Positions 47,661 to 59,069 of a stretch of DNA of 64,000 nt are shown here, piece after piece. Each line of letters starts with the position of its first letter. Position 1 is the stretch's first letter. The position numbers were made by a program, and so were the translations under genes. Origin of the DNA: Cymbidium sinense (lineage: Eukaryota; Streptophyta; Magnoliopsida; Asparagales; Orchidaceae). The notes below the pieces were generated by a model. It was not told where the DNA came from. It was given only the letters and a program-made list of their open reading frames with translations, and ran no database searches. The DNA lies in the NCBI GenBank assembly GCA_021442155.1, contig CM038221.1, positions 30,533,906 to 30,597,905 of the forward strand, given 5' to 3'.

Positions 47661-49722
47661 ATACCACACAAGCTTTAACACACACAATGGAATTAAGTCG
47701 TCATTTTTAGTTCTATATTAAGGCGGTGCATGATGTGATGTATTATTTTAGACTGGATGTTAGGGTGTATGCTTCGTAGACTGGATGTTAGGCCATTCCT
47801 AGCCTAATCATGCTTTTTGTAGGGGATTATGCTTAAGGGGATACTTAAAAGAAATATAAATACTCTCTTTGCAGGTTCCTTAAACCCTTAAGCATAATTT
47901 AAGTTAGGACATGTGGGCTTGGTTACCCATGTGCAGGGTGCTAAGTCCAAATTATAAATATAACTGCTTGGGTTGTATGTATGTTTAGCTAACACTTATT
48001 TTATAGGTGTAGTTAGATTTACTTTTTCTATTTTAATATAATTTTACATTAGAATTAGATTGGTGCTATGGGAGATTAGATGAGTAGTTTCAAGGCTTTG
48101 TCTAGGGTGCCTTGTGATGCCTTTGAAGGAAGCACATCCAAATAAAGAGAAGGAAGAAAAAATATATGAAGAAATGAAGGAAAGAAGACCCTCATAGTAT
48201 TAAATAAAATTATAATTATTATTTTGTGATTTTGGGTTGTATAATTGTAGGGCTCGGCTATCCATCTTTTCATTTTAGGGTTATGCAATATTTATACATT
48301 GGCCTCTTATTATTTTACATTAGTTTTATAAAATTGATTGATGTTATGTTTAAATTATGCATTAGAAATGGCATACTTGTTCATAGTTTTTTAAATGATT
48401 GATGCTTTAATGTGTTGCCTGAATATGGTTAGGCTCTTAAGAAAAATTTAATTTTTCTGCCCCAATTAATCACTCATAACTAAATTTTAAATAATTCATA
48501 ATCTCACCATAAAGCCTAAGCATTAAATAAAATGATTAAAAGATTTAGCAACCCCTTAGTTGAATGTTGTATATCTCACAACATACATATCATATTGTTT
48601 CACTCTTCAAGGTAGGGGATTTTCATCCTTGCATATCATAAAGTCTCGGGCATCTCTTGTATTGAAAAATACCACTTCCCGCTAATTTAGCCAACAACTT
48701 TATTTCATCATGCATGTAGGCTTCAAAATCCTAAAGCCATTGTCTAAATGAAGTGTCAAAAATGAAATAAAATTTGAAAAGATTTTACATTAGATTAAGT
48801 CATTACTCATACCACTCATGCTCTAGTCTCTTAAGGTGTGGATTTAAGGATTTTAATTTCTTTTCTAAATTAATAATATCCCAACTATCTTGAAATTTCA
48901 TAAGACCATACTACATGATTTTAAAATCGTAGGATGAGTTAGCTGACGGCCACTCCAGGCAGTTATAAGTCCAGAAGTCGGGCGATTTATCCTCTCTTGT
49001 GGAGGTAAACCTTATACCCATATTTGCTTATATTTAGGTTGTGATTTAGCTTTATGCTAAAACCCCCTAGATTTAGGATCTGAGGTTGATGTTTTCTTCA
49101 GGCTACAAGCATAAGTCCTCACCTCTTAGGCATTTTCACAACCTTGTGTTGCTAGATCAAAAGTCCTAGTAATCTAATAAAATTTCAACTAAAAATATGT
49201 AAATCTCTTCAACTTCAAAATAATAAAGCTCAACTATAGGATAGACTAAAAGGCTCACTATGCCTCATAGTATCATGAGCATTTCCTATTTTCTCCCTTT
49301 GGATTCTAAAATAAGTCTTCTCCTTGAACTTTCCCAAAATTTTCCAAATATAATCAATCCTTTGATAGTCTAGCATTGAAATCTTCAGACATCCTAATTG
49401 TCTACTTTAATCGTGAGTATTCTTAAGAAATTTCATTCCCTAAATTGAAATTAACTATAGAGGCTTGTCTCATAGGGAACTTTAGAATCTGATTTAATAT
49501 AAACCTTGCTTTATTCATCCATGTAAAGTAAGGGAAAAATCTCTGGTACATTCGAAGACCCATCATGCTTAAATAAGGCCTTATTAGGTGATTAGGTCCA
49601 TTGAAGGGTGATGCATCTATCTTTTGAGATAGTACATCATACCTCAATGTCATACCTGATCACTTCAATAAGTACCCCATATGATCTGTGTGGTGTCCCC
49701 ACCCATATATCCAAAAATAAAC
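47661..49722. repeat. 2.06-kb tandem duplication inside 5' LTR, copy 1
   Basis: It starts ATACCACACAAGCTTTAACA and is about 95% identical by eye to 49,723-51,790, much closer than either is to LTR 1. It ends in ATCCAAAAATAAACA, lacking the last LTR bases, and runs straight into the second copy. It covers the last 2.06 kb of the LTR. Confidence 0.85.
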
Positions 49723-51790
49723 ATACCACACAAGCTTTAACACACACAATGGAATTAAGTCATCACTTTTAGTTCTATATTAGGGCGGTGCATGATGTGA
49801 TGTATTATTTTAGACTGGATGCTAGGGTGTATGCTTCGTAGACTAGGTGTTAGGCCATTCCTAGCCTAATCATGCTTTCTGCAAGGGATTATGCTTAAAG
49901 GGATACTTAAAAGAAATATAAATGCTCTCTTTGTAGGTTGCTTAAACTCCTAAGTATAATTTAAGTTAGGACATGTGGGCTTGGTTACCCATGTGCAGGG
50001 TGCTAAGTCCAAATTATAAATATAATTGTTTGAGTTGTATGTATGTTTAGCTAACACTTATTTTATAGGTGTAGTTAGATTTATTTTTCCTATTTTTAAT
50101 ATAATTTTACATTAGAAATTAGGATTGGCTATGGGAGATTAGGATGAGTAGTTTCCAGAAGGCTTTGTCCTAGGGTGCCTTGTGATGCCTTTGAAGGAAG
50201 CACATCCAAATAAAGAGAAGGAAGAAAAAATATATGAAGAAATGAAGGAAAGAAGACCCCATAGTATTAAATAAAATTATAATTATTATTTTGTGATTTT
50301 GGGTTGTATAATGGTAGGGCTCGGCTACCCATCTTTTCATTTTGGGTTGTATGATGGTACCCAACCACATTAGCCTCTTATTATTTTACATTAGTTTTAT
50401 AAAATTGATTGATGTTATGTTTAAATTGTGCATTAGAAATGGCATACTTGTTCATAGTTTCTTAAATGATTGATGCTTTAATGTGTGGCCTGAATATGGT
50501 TAGGCTCTTAGGAAAAAAATTAATTTTTTGCCCCAATTAATCACTCATAGCTAAATTTTAAATAATTCGTAACCTCACCATAAATTTTAAGCATTAAATA
50601 AAATGATTAAAAGATTTAGTAACCCCTTAGTTGAATGTTGTATATCTCACAACATACATATCATATTATTTCACTCTTAAAGATAGGGGATTTTCATCCT
50701 TGCATATCATAAAGTCTCAGGCATCTCTTGTATTGAAAAATACCACTTTTTGCTAATTTAGCCAACAACTTTATTTCATCATGCATGTAGGCTTCAAAAT
50801 CCTAAAGCCATTGTCTAAATGAAGTGTCAAAAATGAAATAAAATTTGAAAAGATTTTACATTATATTAAGTCATTACTCATACCACTCATGCTCTAGTCT
50901 CTTAAGGAGTTTAAGGATTTTAATCTCTTTCTAAATTTATAATAGCCCAACTATCTTGAAATTTCATAAGACCATACTACATGATTTTAAAATCATAAGA
51001 TGAGTTAGCTGGCATCCACTCCAGGCAGTTATAAGTCCAGAAGTCATGCGATTTATTCTCTCTTGTGGATGTAAGCCTTATACCCATCTTTGCTTAGATT
51101 TAGGTTGTACTTTAGCTTTATGCTAAAGCCCCCTAGATTTAGGATCTGAGGTTGATATTTTCTTCAGGCTACAAGCATAAGTTCTCACCTCTTAGGCATT
51201 TTCACAACCTTGTGTTGCTAGATCAAAATTCCTAGTAATCTAATAAAATTTCAACTCAAAATATGTAAATCTCTTCAACTTCAAAATAATAAAGCTCAAC
51301 TATAGGATAGATTGAAAAGCTCACTATGCCTCATAGTATCATGAGCATTTCCTATTTTCTCCCTTTGGATTCTAAAATAATTCTTCTCCTTGAACTTTCC
51401 CAATTAATTTTCCAAATATAACCAATCCTTTGATAGTCTAGCCTTGAAATCTTTGGACATCCTAATTGTCTACTTTAATTGTGATATTCTTAAGAAATTT
51501 CATTCCCTAAAATGAAATTAACTATAGAGGCTTGTCTGATAGGGAACTTTAGAATCTGATTTAAACCTTGCTTTATTCATCCATGCAAAGTAAGGGAAAA
51601 ATCTCTGGTACATTCGAAGACCCATCATGCTTAAATAAGGCCTTATTAGGTGATTAGGTCCATTGAAGGGTGATGCATCTATCTTTTGAGATAGTATCAT
51701 ACCTCAATGTTATACCTGATCACTTCAATAAGTACCCATATGATCTGTGTGGTGTCCCCCCCCCCCATATATCCAAAAATAAACACCACA
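49723..51790. repeat. 2.06-kb tandem duplication inside 5' LTR, copy 2
   Basis: Second copy, ending at the true LTR terminus ACACCACA. It contains a C11 run at 51,756-51,766 that is shorter in copy 1 and in LTR 1. The duplication happened after the LTR family diverged, since LTR 1, LTR 2 and LTR 4 have one copy. Confidence 0.85.
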
Positions 51791-51798
51791 AATTTTTC

Positions 51799-51816
51799 TA
51801 GTGACTCCATTAGGGA
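51799..51816 (+). promoter_or_regulatory. Primer binding site, tRNA-Arg type (decayed)
   Basis: TAGTGACTCCATTAGGGA begins eight bases after the LTR end. It matches the reverse complement of a plant tRNA-Arg(ACG) 3' end (TGGCGACTCCGCTGGGGA, recalled from knowledge of that tRNA) at 13 of 18 places. All five differences are C-to-T or G-to-A transitions. A tRNA-Arg primer is usual for Ogre/Tat elements. The site would have primed minus-strand cDNA synthesis. Confidence 0.8.
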
Positions 51817-52270
51817 GATGTTCCTCTCTCCATCTTTAGAAGACAATTATTATCTCCAAACATCGATAGTGGACTTATATTTCATATAAGCCTGAGATTA
51901 TCTTTCTCTCTATTGGCACTTAGCTTATTTCATCCTTAAGCAAAGCTAGCCAACATCCTTTAGGTTTTAAGACCTCACTCCGTGTAGGTCTTGAAACCCC
52001 TATTGGATTCCCCAATAGGTGAAAATAAATTAAATAATGAAAGGAGATGACTAAATTTAGAACCTATTTACCACTAGCTTGGTGAGGCATGGTTCATCCC
52101 ATATTCAAGAAAGTTTCAATAAAATTCAAACTAAACAAGTAAAGTCTTTTGCAAAATTTTATAAAAGAACTCTTTCTAAATAAAATCATTTTGAAATGCA
52201 CCTCATATAACATAAGGTTTGCAAAATATAAAACCTTCAAGTAACTTTTTAAATAATAAAGATAGTCATG
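51817..52270. other. Proximal leader of element 2
   Basis: The 5' untranslated leader between the primer site and the hairpin array. It is AT-rich and has no open frame or repeat that I can support. A packaging signal would be expected somewhere in this leader, but no consensus is known to me for this family. Confidence 0.5.
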
Positions 52271-53402
52271 CCACATTTAACTTACTTAAATTTGTTAAAT
52301 GAGGAACCTTTTCAAAATCAAAATCAAATATGCATCATCAAAATCCTTCTTCAATGAATTTTCACAAGCATGCTTTTTTAAAATGAAATCAATCAACCAA
52401 CTCTATTTAACATGCCCAAATTTGTTAAATGAGAGTTCTTTAAAATATTCCAAACACATTTTTTCAAAAAAATTAACCAACTCCACTTAACATACCTAAA
52501 TCTATTAAATGGAGTTCCATTTTCAAAATCAAAACAAAATCAAAAATCAACATATCATTGAACCTTACTTAACATACCCAAATTTGTTAAATGAGAGTTC
52601 CCTCTTTTCAAAAGCAACATCACACACAAAATCAAAACATATTCGAACTCCATTTTGATATACCCAAATTTTTCAAATGAGAGTTCCATTTTTCAAAATC
52701 AAAATAATTTGAATTCTATTTAACATACCTAAATTTGTTAAATAGGTTTCCCTTTTATAAAATCATGAAAATCAAAACACATTTGAATTCCATTTGACAT
52801 ATCCAATTTTGTAAAGTAGGAATTCCATCATCAAACAACACATAAAACAAATAAAACTCTATTTAACTTACCCACATTTATTAAATAAGAGTTTCCCCTT
52901 GTCAAATCAAAATAAATAAAATAAAACATTAAACACACTTGAACTCTATTTAATATACCTAAATTTATTAGCTAAGGGTTTCATTTTTAAACCAAAACAA
53001 AATATTAAATACATTTGGAACCTACTTAACATACCTAAATTTATTAAGAATCTCTTTTTTAAATAAAAATCAAATCAAACATATCAAACATATAACAAAA
53101 ACCCTCATAAACAAAATGTTTTCAAAGATTTTCAAACATACATTTGAATCTCACTTAGCACACTCAAATTTGCTAAGTCAAGGTTCCGAAACCAAAATTC
53201 AAATAAAGGCTAAAATAAAATAAATTCATCTCCAAAGTCTCTCCAAATTAACAAACCCCATCCAACATACCCAAATTTATTGGATATGTTATCCAAATTA
53301 AAATTAAATTCTATGGCAAAGTCTCTGCTCAAATATCAAAATCTCTCCAATTCAATGAACCCCACTTAGCATACCTAAATTTGTTTAAGTGTGGGTTCAA
53401 AT
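52271..53402 (+). repeat. Array of 13 hairpin-forming repeats in the leader of element 2
   Basis: Thirteen units start near 52273, 52400, 52480, 52561, 52645, 52711, 52785, 52854, 52940, 53018, 53146, 53255 and 53358 (spacing 66-128). Each has an AACTC/GAACC arm, a CATTTAACA-type arm, a loop TACCCAAAT or TACCTAAAT, then the complementary arms TGTTAAATG and GAGTTC/GGGTTC. The stem sequence changes between units while pairing is kept: ATTTAACA/TGTTAAAT, ACTTAGCA/TGCTAAGT, ATCCAA/TTGGAT, TTTGA/TCAAA, CTTAA/TTAAG. Spacers between units are A/C-rich (AAAATCAAAAC). The array sits between the primer site and gag. Confidence 0.8.
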
Positions 53403-53658
53403 TCCAAAATCAAGAATCAATGATTGAAGGTAGCTATTAAAGCAAGGGTCTAATTCAGTTCTATTTTCAACAATGCAGAGATAGTAGTTCACTCTTTTGT
53501 TCAATTCTTTAGTCAGTATTTCATCATGTCTACTGGAAAGATGATCTTTTCCTTCCCGTCTGGTGTGGATTTGGCTTTAGATTAGGCCATACTCACCATC
53601 ACCACCACACATCATTCAGTTTGGCATGGATTTGAGTGAGTCACCACGATAGCCACTC

Positions 53659-54327
53659 ATGATCGTAGAAAGAGGAGGTGGCGTGAAAGCCACTTCCTTC
53701 TTTAACATCCCATCGATCGAAGTTTCCTCATTGAAGAGGAAGGCCATTGAGGTTCCGGTGTGCACAAGTTCCATCTATTTTGGTTCCAATTGTTATAGCA
53801 TTACAGTGCTGCTTCACCCATTATTGTCCCCATTGCAATCCCAATGAAGGCTAGCACCTTTTCACTGGGTTTCCCCCATTATGAAGGGGAAGTATATCTT
53901 GGCCTCTAAAATAGTCTCTCCTACCTTTGAGGTAGGTTCTAGTTCCCGCTCTCTGCCACTTACCAGGATGCAATGCCGCAATAAGAATCGAAAGGTTAAG
54001 CGACACTATGAGCATGAGGCTAGGCAACTAGATGATGCCTCTCATGTTGCTGAAGAGGGTACTCCTCGTGAGACCTCTCCACTCTTGAGTGATAATAGGT
54101 TTCACCCCCTCTCAGCTTCAGATGGAGAGGAAGACTATAAAAGGATTGTTGCATTACCTCCACCACCAACACAGTTTGAGGTACAAGCTAGGGAGAGGAG
54201 GAAACCTTATGTTGGTCTACGATCTGTTCTTCGCCAAGTTGGTAGAGCCCACAGATGCTCAGAGTCTGATACATTATTTGATTTGAGGACTCTAATCCCT
54301 ATGAGTGTTAGAGATCATATACTCTAA
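53659..54327 (+). pseudogene. Gag N-terminal region, element 2
   Basis: The 148-codon open stretch 53,881-54,327 starts with a conserved KGKYILASKIVSPTFEVGSS segment (collinear with copy 1 near 300-350). It then has a basic patch (RNKNRKVKRHYEHEARQ) and a Ser/Pro-rich acidic part (PLSASDGEEDYKR). The basic patch could bind nucleic acid, which is an inference. No known domain is visible. A near-duplicate of the last ~40 bases (TCTGATACATTATTTGATTT) follows at 54,336-54,380, a small local duplication. Confidence 0.5.
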
Positions 54328-54450
54328 TCCTTAGGAGTCTGATACATTATTTAATTTGAGGACTCTAATTCTAAGGAGTATTATCAGATATGTAGATAGA
54401 AAGACTCAGAGACTAAAGTTGCAACTCAAGCGGGCAGAAAGGAGAGGAGG

Positions 54451-55300
54451 ATGTATGTTAGACAATCGACGGCCTCTACTTTAGTAGATTTCTTGGATCA
54501 GCGAGCTACCAGGGTCGATCATATCGATAGCATAGTCCTCTGGCACTACCGGAGGAGAGCTCGGAGAGGCAATCAATCCACCATCACATCCCACTCATCT
54601 CCTCCATCACCTATCCAAGTCCCTTCCACGCCCCACCAAAGTACATCTAGAGAGAGACATCTCCATTGGTGATCCACATGGCCAAGGATCCCACTCCATA
54701 TTCCATTGAGGTGAGGTCAGCTCTCCCATTCGACCTTCCACCTCAATCATGGTAAAGAGGGAGTGGCGACCCAAAAGCATCATAGTAGCTCCACCACCGT
54801 AGTCAAGAGGGAGAACACTCAGTCCCCATGGGTTGATCCCCAAGGAGAGCACTCCATTAGTAGATACATAGATGATGAGCAATTTATAGTCAACCATCAG
54901 CAGGTGTTTGTACCAGTTCAGCCAGGCAGAGTAGGAGATCATTCACTAGATGATATCCTAGAAGACTACTTTACCGAGAAGAAACAACTTCTTTGTAGTG
55001 ATCATTCTGATTAAGAAGAGGGTAGAGTATATTTTAAACCTGATGAGGATGACCTATTTAAGGATTCAGCAAAAATCAACATGGTCGATACTCAAGGATC
55101 TCTCCACAGAGACCATCAAAGTCAGGAAGGTGTTATGATCGAAGAAGGAGGCACTTCTCACTGGAACCAGCACCTCCTTTAACATCTCAGGCAAAAGGAT
55201 GAGCAGATCAACAAGATGGACAGGAGGGTTGAGGATTTGTTAGCAATAGTTCTAGCACTCTAGAACCAAGCTCTAGTTTTGAAGCCTAGTCCCATGGAGG
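54451..55300 (+). pseudogene. Gag pre-capsid region with coiled coil, element 2
   Basis: Open stretches at 54,451-54,672 and 54,763-55,014, in different frames, are collinear with 871-1729 of copy 1. They include the acidic DHSLDDI segment shared by both copies and, near 55,190-55,260, the helix LRQKDEQINKMDRRVEDLLA, which parallels the coiled coil of copy 1. The 55,015 stop (TAA) separates the helix from the first part. Confidence 0.55.
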
Positions 55301-55399
55301 CAGATCAGCTCAAGCTCTTACATGTCTTAGATCCTCCCAAAAGTGCCTCCCATATCGTGAGGGTAGCATAGGAAGGTCATAGACAGTACCTCCATGCAT

Positions 55400-55990
55400 G
55401 ATAAAGACATCAAGAAGATGGTGGAGCAACAAGTGAGGGAAGCATTTTCACATCAATTCCAAAGGGTAGACCTTACCCAGAGGAATTCGATGTAGTCCAA
55501 TACCCCAAGGGGTTCATGCCACCATCCTTTAAAAGTTTTGATGGCAGTGGGAACCCACAGTAACATATGGCACATTTTAGAGCTAGCTGTTGCAACGCTA
55601 GTGGCAATGATGCACTTCTTTTCCATATTTTTGTTAGTAGTCTATCAGGTGTTGCATTTGATTCGTATGTCAAATTGTTAATGATTGGGTGAAGACTTAT
55701 GTAAAGTTGAAGCAACTCTTTCTCAACAGATTTGTTGGAGCCCAGCAAAGGGTAATTGTGGGTGACCTCATTGTAGCGAAACAAAACTCCAACGAGTCAT
55801 TTGTTGATTAGATTCTCAAGTGGCATAACTTGAATATGAAATTAGAATCACAGCTATCCGAATAGCATGCCATTGAAATTCTTCTTAAGAATATCCATAG
55901 CCTGATTTCTTTTATGCTCAAGGGTTTCACAATCAAAACTTTTGAGAAATTAATCAACAAAGCGATCAGCCTACAAAAGGAAGTCAAATA
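55400..55990 (+). pseudogene. Gag capsid domain, element 2
   Basis: The domain would build the particle shell. Across a few stops one reads FDVVQYPKGFMPPSFKSFDG, then LKQLFLNRFVGAQQRVIVGD, SFVD*ILKWHNLNMKLES, AIEILLKNI and TFEKLINKAISLQ. The blocks and their order equal those of copy 1 (1889-2484). Several stops are single transitions (for example CAA to TAA, TAC to TAG). The strongest block is 55,695-55,985. Confidence 0.75.
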
Positions 55991-56269
55991 GTTGTCTTTT
56001 CATGACCAATCATCCAAACCCAAGCCACAAAAAGTGTTTGAGAAGAGGTCAGGGACAGTGGTGTCAGTGGACCGAGGGAAGCAACCAGCCAGAGTTTAAT
56101 TTGAGAGACCACAAGCTCAGTAGCCTCCTTTGCCACCTCCTTGGCCATCATACTGGTCACCACAGCTACCACAACAGTCACCAACACAGCCTCCATAGCA
56201 GTACACTCAACAGCGGTACTCATGCCCACCGTCAAGTAGCTACTATCCACCTACACTTCTTGACAAATT

Positions 56270-56600
56270 AAATAAGCCCTACTCATTCAAGATGGAGGTA
56301 GTCAGGAAGATCTTTAAAAATCTTCTAAAGAAATCTAATTTCCAGTTACCATAGCCTAAGAGGCCGAACGAAATGGGCAAGAGCGATGATCCCAACTTTA
56401 GCCCTTACCACCGCATGTTAGGCCATGTCTTAGAGGATTGCATCACTTTCAAATACTGGCTTGAGTGTAGCTACAAGTAGAGAGCTATTGTTATCCTCAA
56501 GGAATACTTATTGGAATAACCATCTATTTCTATTAGAGTAATCATTGGGGATACTTGTGATCCTCTTAAGATAAAAGAAGGTTAGGATATTTATTTATCT
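56270..56600 (+). pseudogene. Gag C-terminal region, element 2
   Basis: Reads PYSFKMEVVRKIFKNLLKK, LP*PKRPNEMGKSDDPNF, and SPYHRMLGHVLEDCITFK. It includes the YHR..GH...C cluster typical of Tat/Athila-type gag C-termini and equals 2684-3091 in copy 1. A stop replaces a codon in the LPE.KRP block, and the DL.QL motif of copy 1 is altered. Confidence 0.75.
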
Positions 56601-56636
56601 AAAACCTCTAAAAGATCATCTTTAAGATCTTTCCTT

Positions 56637-57265
56637 GTGGTGCTCAAAGCTCAAACCTCCAACATCAAGGATGGTTTTCAAGTTACCAAAGACAACTCGG
56701 AGTGGAGCAAAGAAGAAGCACACTCTTGCCCGATAGTCCAAGAGTGCAACCACCATCCAAGTCCAACATTCCTTCCACCATTGCAGCTATTACCACTTCC
56801 TCCAATACTTCTTCTGCAATAGAAGCATTGTATCTATGAATGATGGCACTAAACCCCTCACTCTGCTTATTTTACTTGATTTTTATCAGGTACCTCCACC
56901 TAGAAAGAAATCAATGAAGAAAGCAGATTTTATTTATATTTTATCCACTTCTGATGCTCCTAATTTTATTCCTGTTAAAAACTCTCCAAGTCTAAATAAT
57001 AATAATGGCTTTTGTAATTCTTATCCTTTCTCTTCTGATTCAAAATTGGCATTTCTTTTCTGAATCAATCGAGTTTACCCATTGAGATTGACTTGGATGT
57101 AACTGACACCGAGGGACCCATAGGAGAAGCTAAAGGTATGCCTGATGAGCAAGTAAAACTTTCCACCAACTGACCACATGAAGTCACTAAAGTCAACCTA
57201 TACAGTGGTAAAGTTTTACCTCCTAGGGTAGCACCTCAGGATAAGGGTAAGCAAGTCATTAGTTC
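56637..57265 (+). pseudogene. Gag-protease linker, element 2
   Basis: Open stretches 56,637-56,822 and 56,836-57,063 plus a continuation to 57,265 are collinear with 3,095-3,690. They share the SVNDGTKPLT-like start of the second stretch and the GK..PPR.AP.D.GKQVISS end. Low complexity and an acidic/Ser bias suggest a disordered linker. No enzyme motif is present. Confidence 0.55.
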
Positions 57266-57519
57266 TAGTGAGAAAACAGCCCTCCACAGGATGCTCCACC
57301 TATGGATATGTGGAAGACCAAGCCATAGTTGATTACAATGTCCTAGCTCATCATAGAAAGCTACCAGCTAAGTTAAACATATACGATGCCCTTATCTTAT
57401 ACAAAGAGATGAGGGAATCTCTAATCTTTTACTTGATCCGAGATATGCTTAGCTCACCGATCACTCTAAAGAAGGCATGCCACTCATAGGACATCTTAGG
57501 AGTTACATTCAGCAATGAA

Positions 57520-58030
57520 GACTTACTTCTAGGGACGATCGTGTACAACCTTCCTCTTTACATTATAGTGGATGTTGGCAGATACAGGCTATCCAAAGTT
57601 ATGGTTGACCCAAGTGCATCAGTCAATATTATGAGTTTAAGAACCCTTGCCTACTTAAGAATCGACATCTCCAAACTCCAAAAAGAAAGGATGATGTTGA
57701 GAGGATTCAATGACTAAGGCGAGAGGGTCTTAGGCTCTATGTGGAGATAGATGATTAGAAGATAAGCCAAGTTTCATATAGACTCAAATACATCTTTCAA
57801 TACTTTACTTGGGAGATCGTGGATACAAAAAAATAATACGGTTCCATCCTCTCTACATTAGTGTATGAAGTTTGTGAGAGCTTGGATCATCTACTATGTC
57901 AAAGGAGATCTCAAGCCATTTTTAGTTCATGAGGTTGGCATATATGAGGATGCGGCCTGCTACCTCCCTCAAAATGAACTAGTCTATTCTCGTGAACTTA
58001 GCCAAAGTTCAAAATAAAGAAAAAAAATGA
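57520..58030 (+). pseudogene. Aspartic protease, element 2
   Basis: The polyprotein-cleaving protease. VYNLPLYIIVDVGRYRLSK is followed by VMVDPSASVNIMSLRTLAYL, with the catalytic Asp codon at 57,606-57,608 in D-P-S; a D-G-G or D-T-G would be more usual. Then come the flap region and LLGRSWIQ (57,800-57,830), homologous to LLGRPWIH in copy 1. A frameshift separates the second half (DDWKIS..) from the first, and stops follow. Confidence 0.75.
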
Positions 58031-59060
58031 AAAAAAAAATTAAAAGGGAGAGAGAAATAGACTTGGAGGAGGAAGTGGAGCCTGACATTAGATTTCACCC
58101 ACAATTCGTTACTCCATTTGAACATATGGGTAGATGACCACCTCCAGGAGAAAGAGGTCATTCAAAGGCATCCCTAGGGGTGGAAAACCTTCTTATTGGC
58201 CACCAATAGGAGATATGTCCCAACTACAGAGTACACTATCCATATAGACTTAGAATCTAGTTCAGAATGAGTCTTATATGGTTAGCACACCAACCACTCT
58301 TCTCAAGAGATTCTTTGAGGTGACATTTGAGCGAGAACAATGAAGACTCCAAAGCAAAAGCATAAGTGTATCCAAGTCTATATGTGAAAAATTTAGGCAG
58401 TTGGGAACCTTAGTTTAACCCCACTTTTCACAAAAAAAGTTGAGAGTTTGTAAAGTTAGGAATCATCCTCAAGTCAAGAAGTTGATGTAAAACTTGAGGA
58501 TGATTCATATAAATATTTAATAGAATCATCTTTTGATTGGTACTCACCATATGTTTATAATCTAACAAAGAAAGGGTTAATCTGACATACTTGGTCAAAG
58601 CACAGGTTAGAATATTTGAAAGAATATAGAACAACAAATGCATAAGCTCTCAATCAAGATTGGGATTAAGATTTGGTACAGTGGATCCAGTCGACGATGA
58701 AGATTACTGCTTAGTCATCACCAATCATTTAGAATTTGATAGGTTCTTTTCAAATCACATTAACTCATATAAGAAAGTGTGCTTAGAAACTTTAGATGGT
58801 CCAGATGATTTTGAAGTCAAAGATGCACCGCAAGAGTTCTAAGAAGAGATCAAGTCAGCCATAGATGAGCTCAAAGAAATCAATTTAGGAACTGAAGACA
58901 ACCCACACTGAACATAAGGAATTGAAACCAATGACTTAGTTAGGCTATTGATTGAGTTTAAGGACTGCATCGATGAATTCATGAAGAGATGCTTAGTTTA
59001 TCTTCTGACGTAACAGTCCACAAACAAGCAATAGAGCCTAGTGCTAACCCTACCAAGCAA
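58030..59060 (+). pseudogene. Protease-RT spacer of element 2
   Basis: About 1 kb between protease and reverse transcriptase. One open stretch, 58,660-58,842, reads VDPVDDEDYCL and ends VKDAPQEF; it is acidic and carries no catalytic motif. Tat-type elements commonly have a poorly conserved spacer before the RT. Copy 1 ends shortly after the start of this region (4,620). Confidence 0.5.
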
Positions 59061-59069
59061 GCTCCTAGA

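Larger units (their letters stand above)
40688..51790 (+). mobile_element. 5' LTR of Tat/Ogre-like element 2 (expanded to 11.1 kb)
   Basis: It starts TGTTGACCTCAC, ends AATAAACACCACA, and is followed eight bases later by a tRNA-Arg-type primer site, so this is a 5' LTR. Subtracting the organelle insertion (about 44,900-46,273) and one copy of the 2.06-kb tandem duplication leaves about 7.7 kb, close to solo LTRs 1 and 2. The five bases before it are CCAAG; the partner target duplication would lie beyond the 3' LTR, outside the window. Confidence 0.85.

Noticed and set aside
52271..53402. CRISPR-like array (short repeats with variable spacers)
   Set aside because: Repeats are degenerate palindromes with 66-128-base spacing and A-rich spacers related to one another, in a plant retroelement leader; there are no cas genes and the repeats are not identical.
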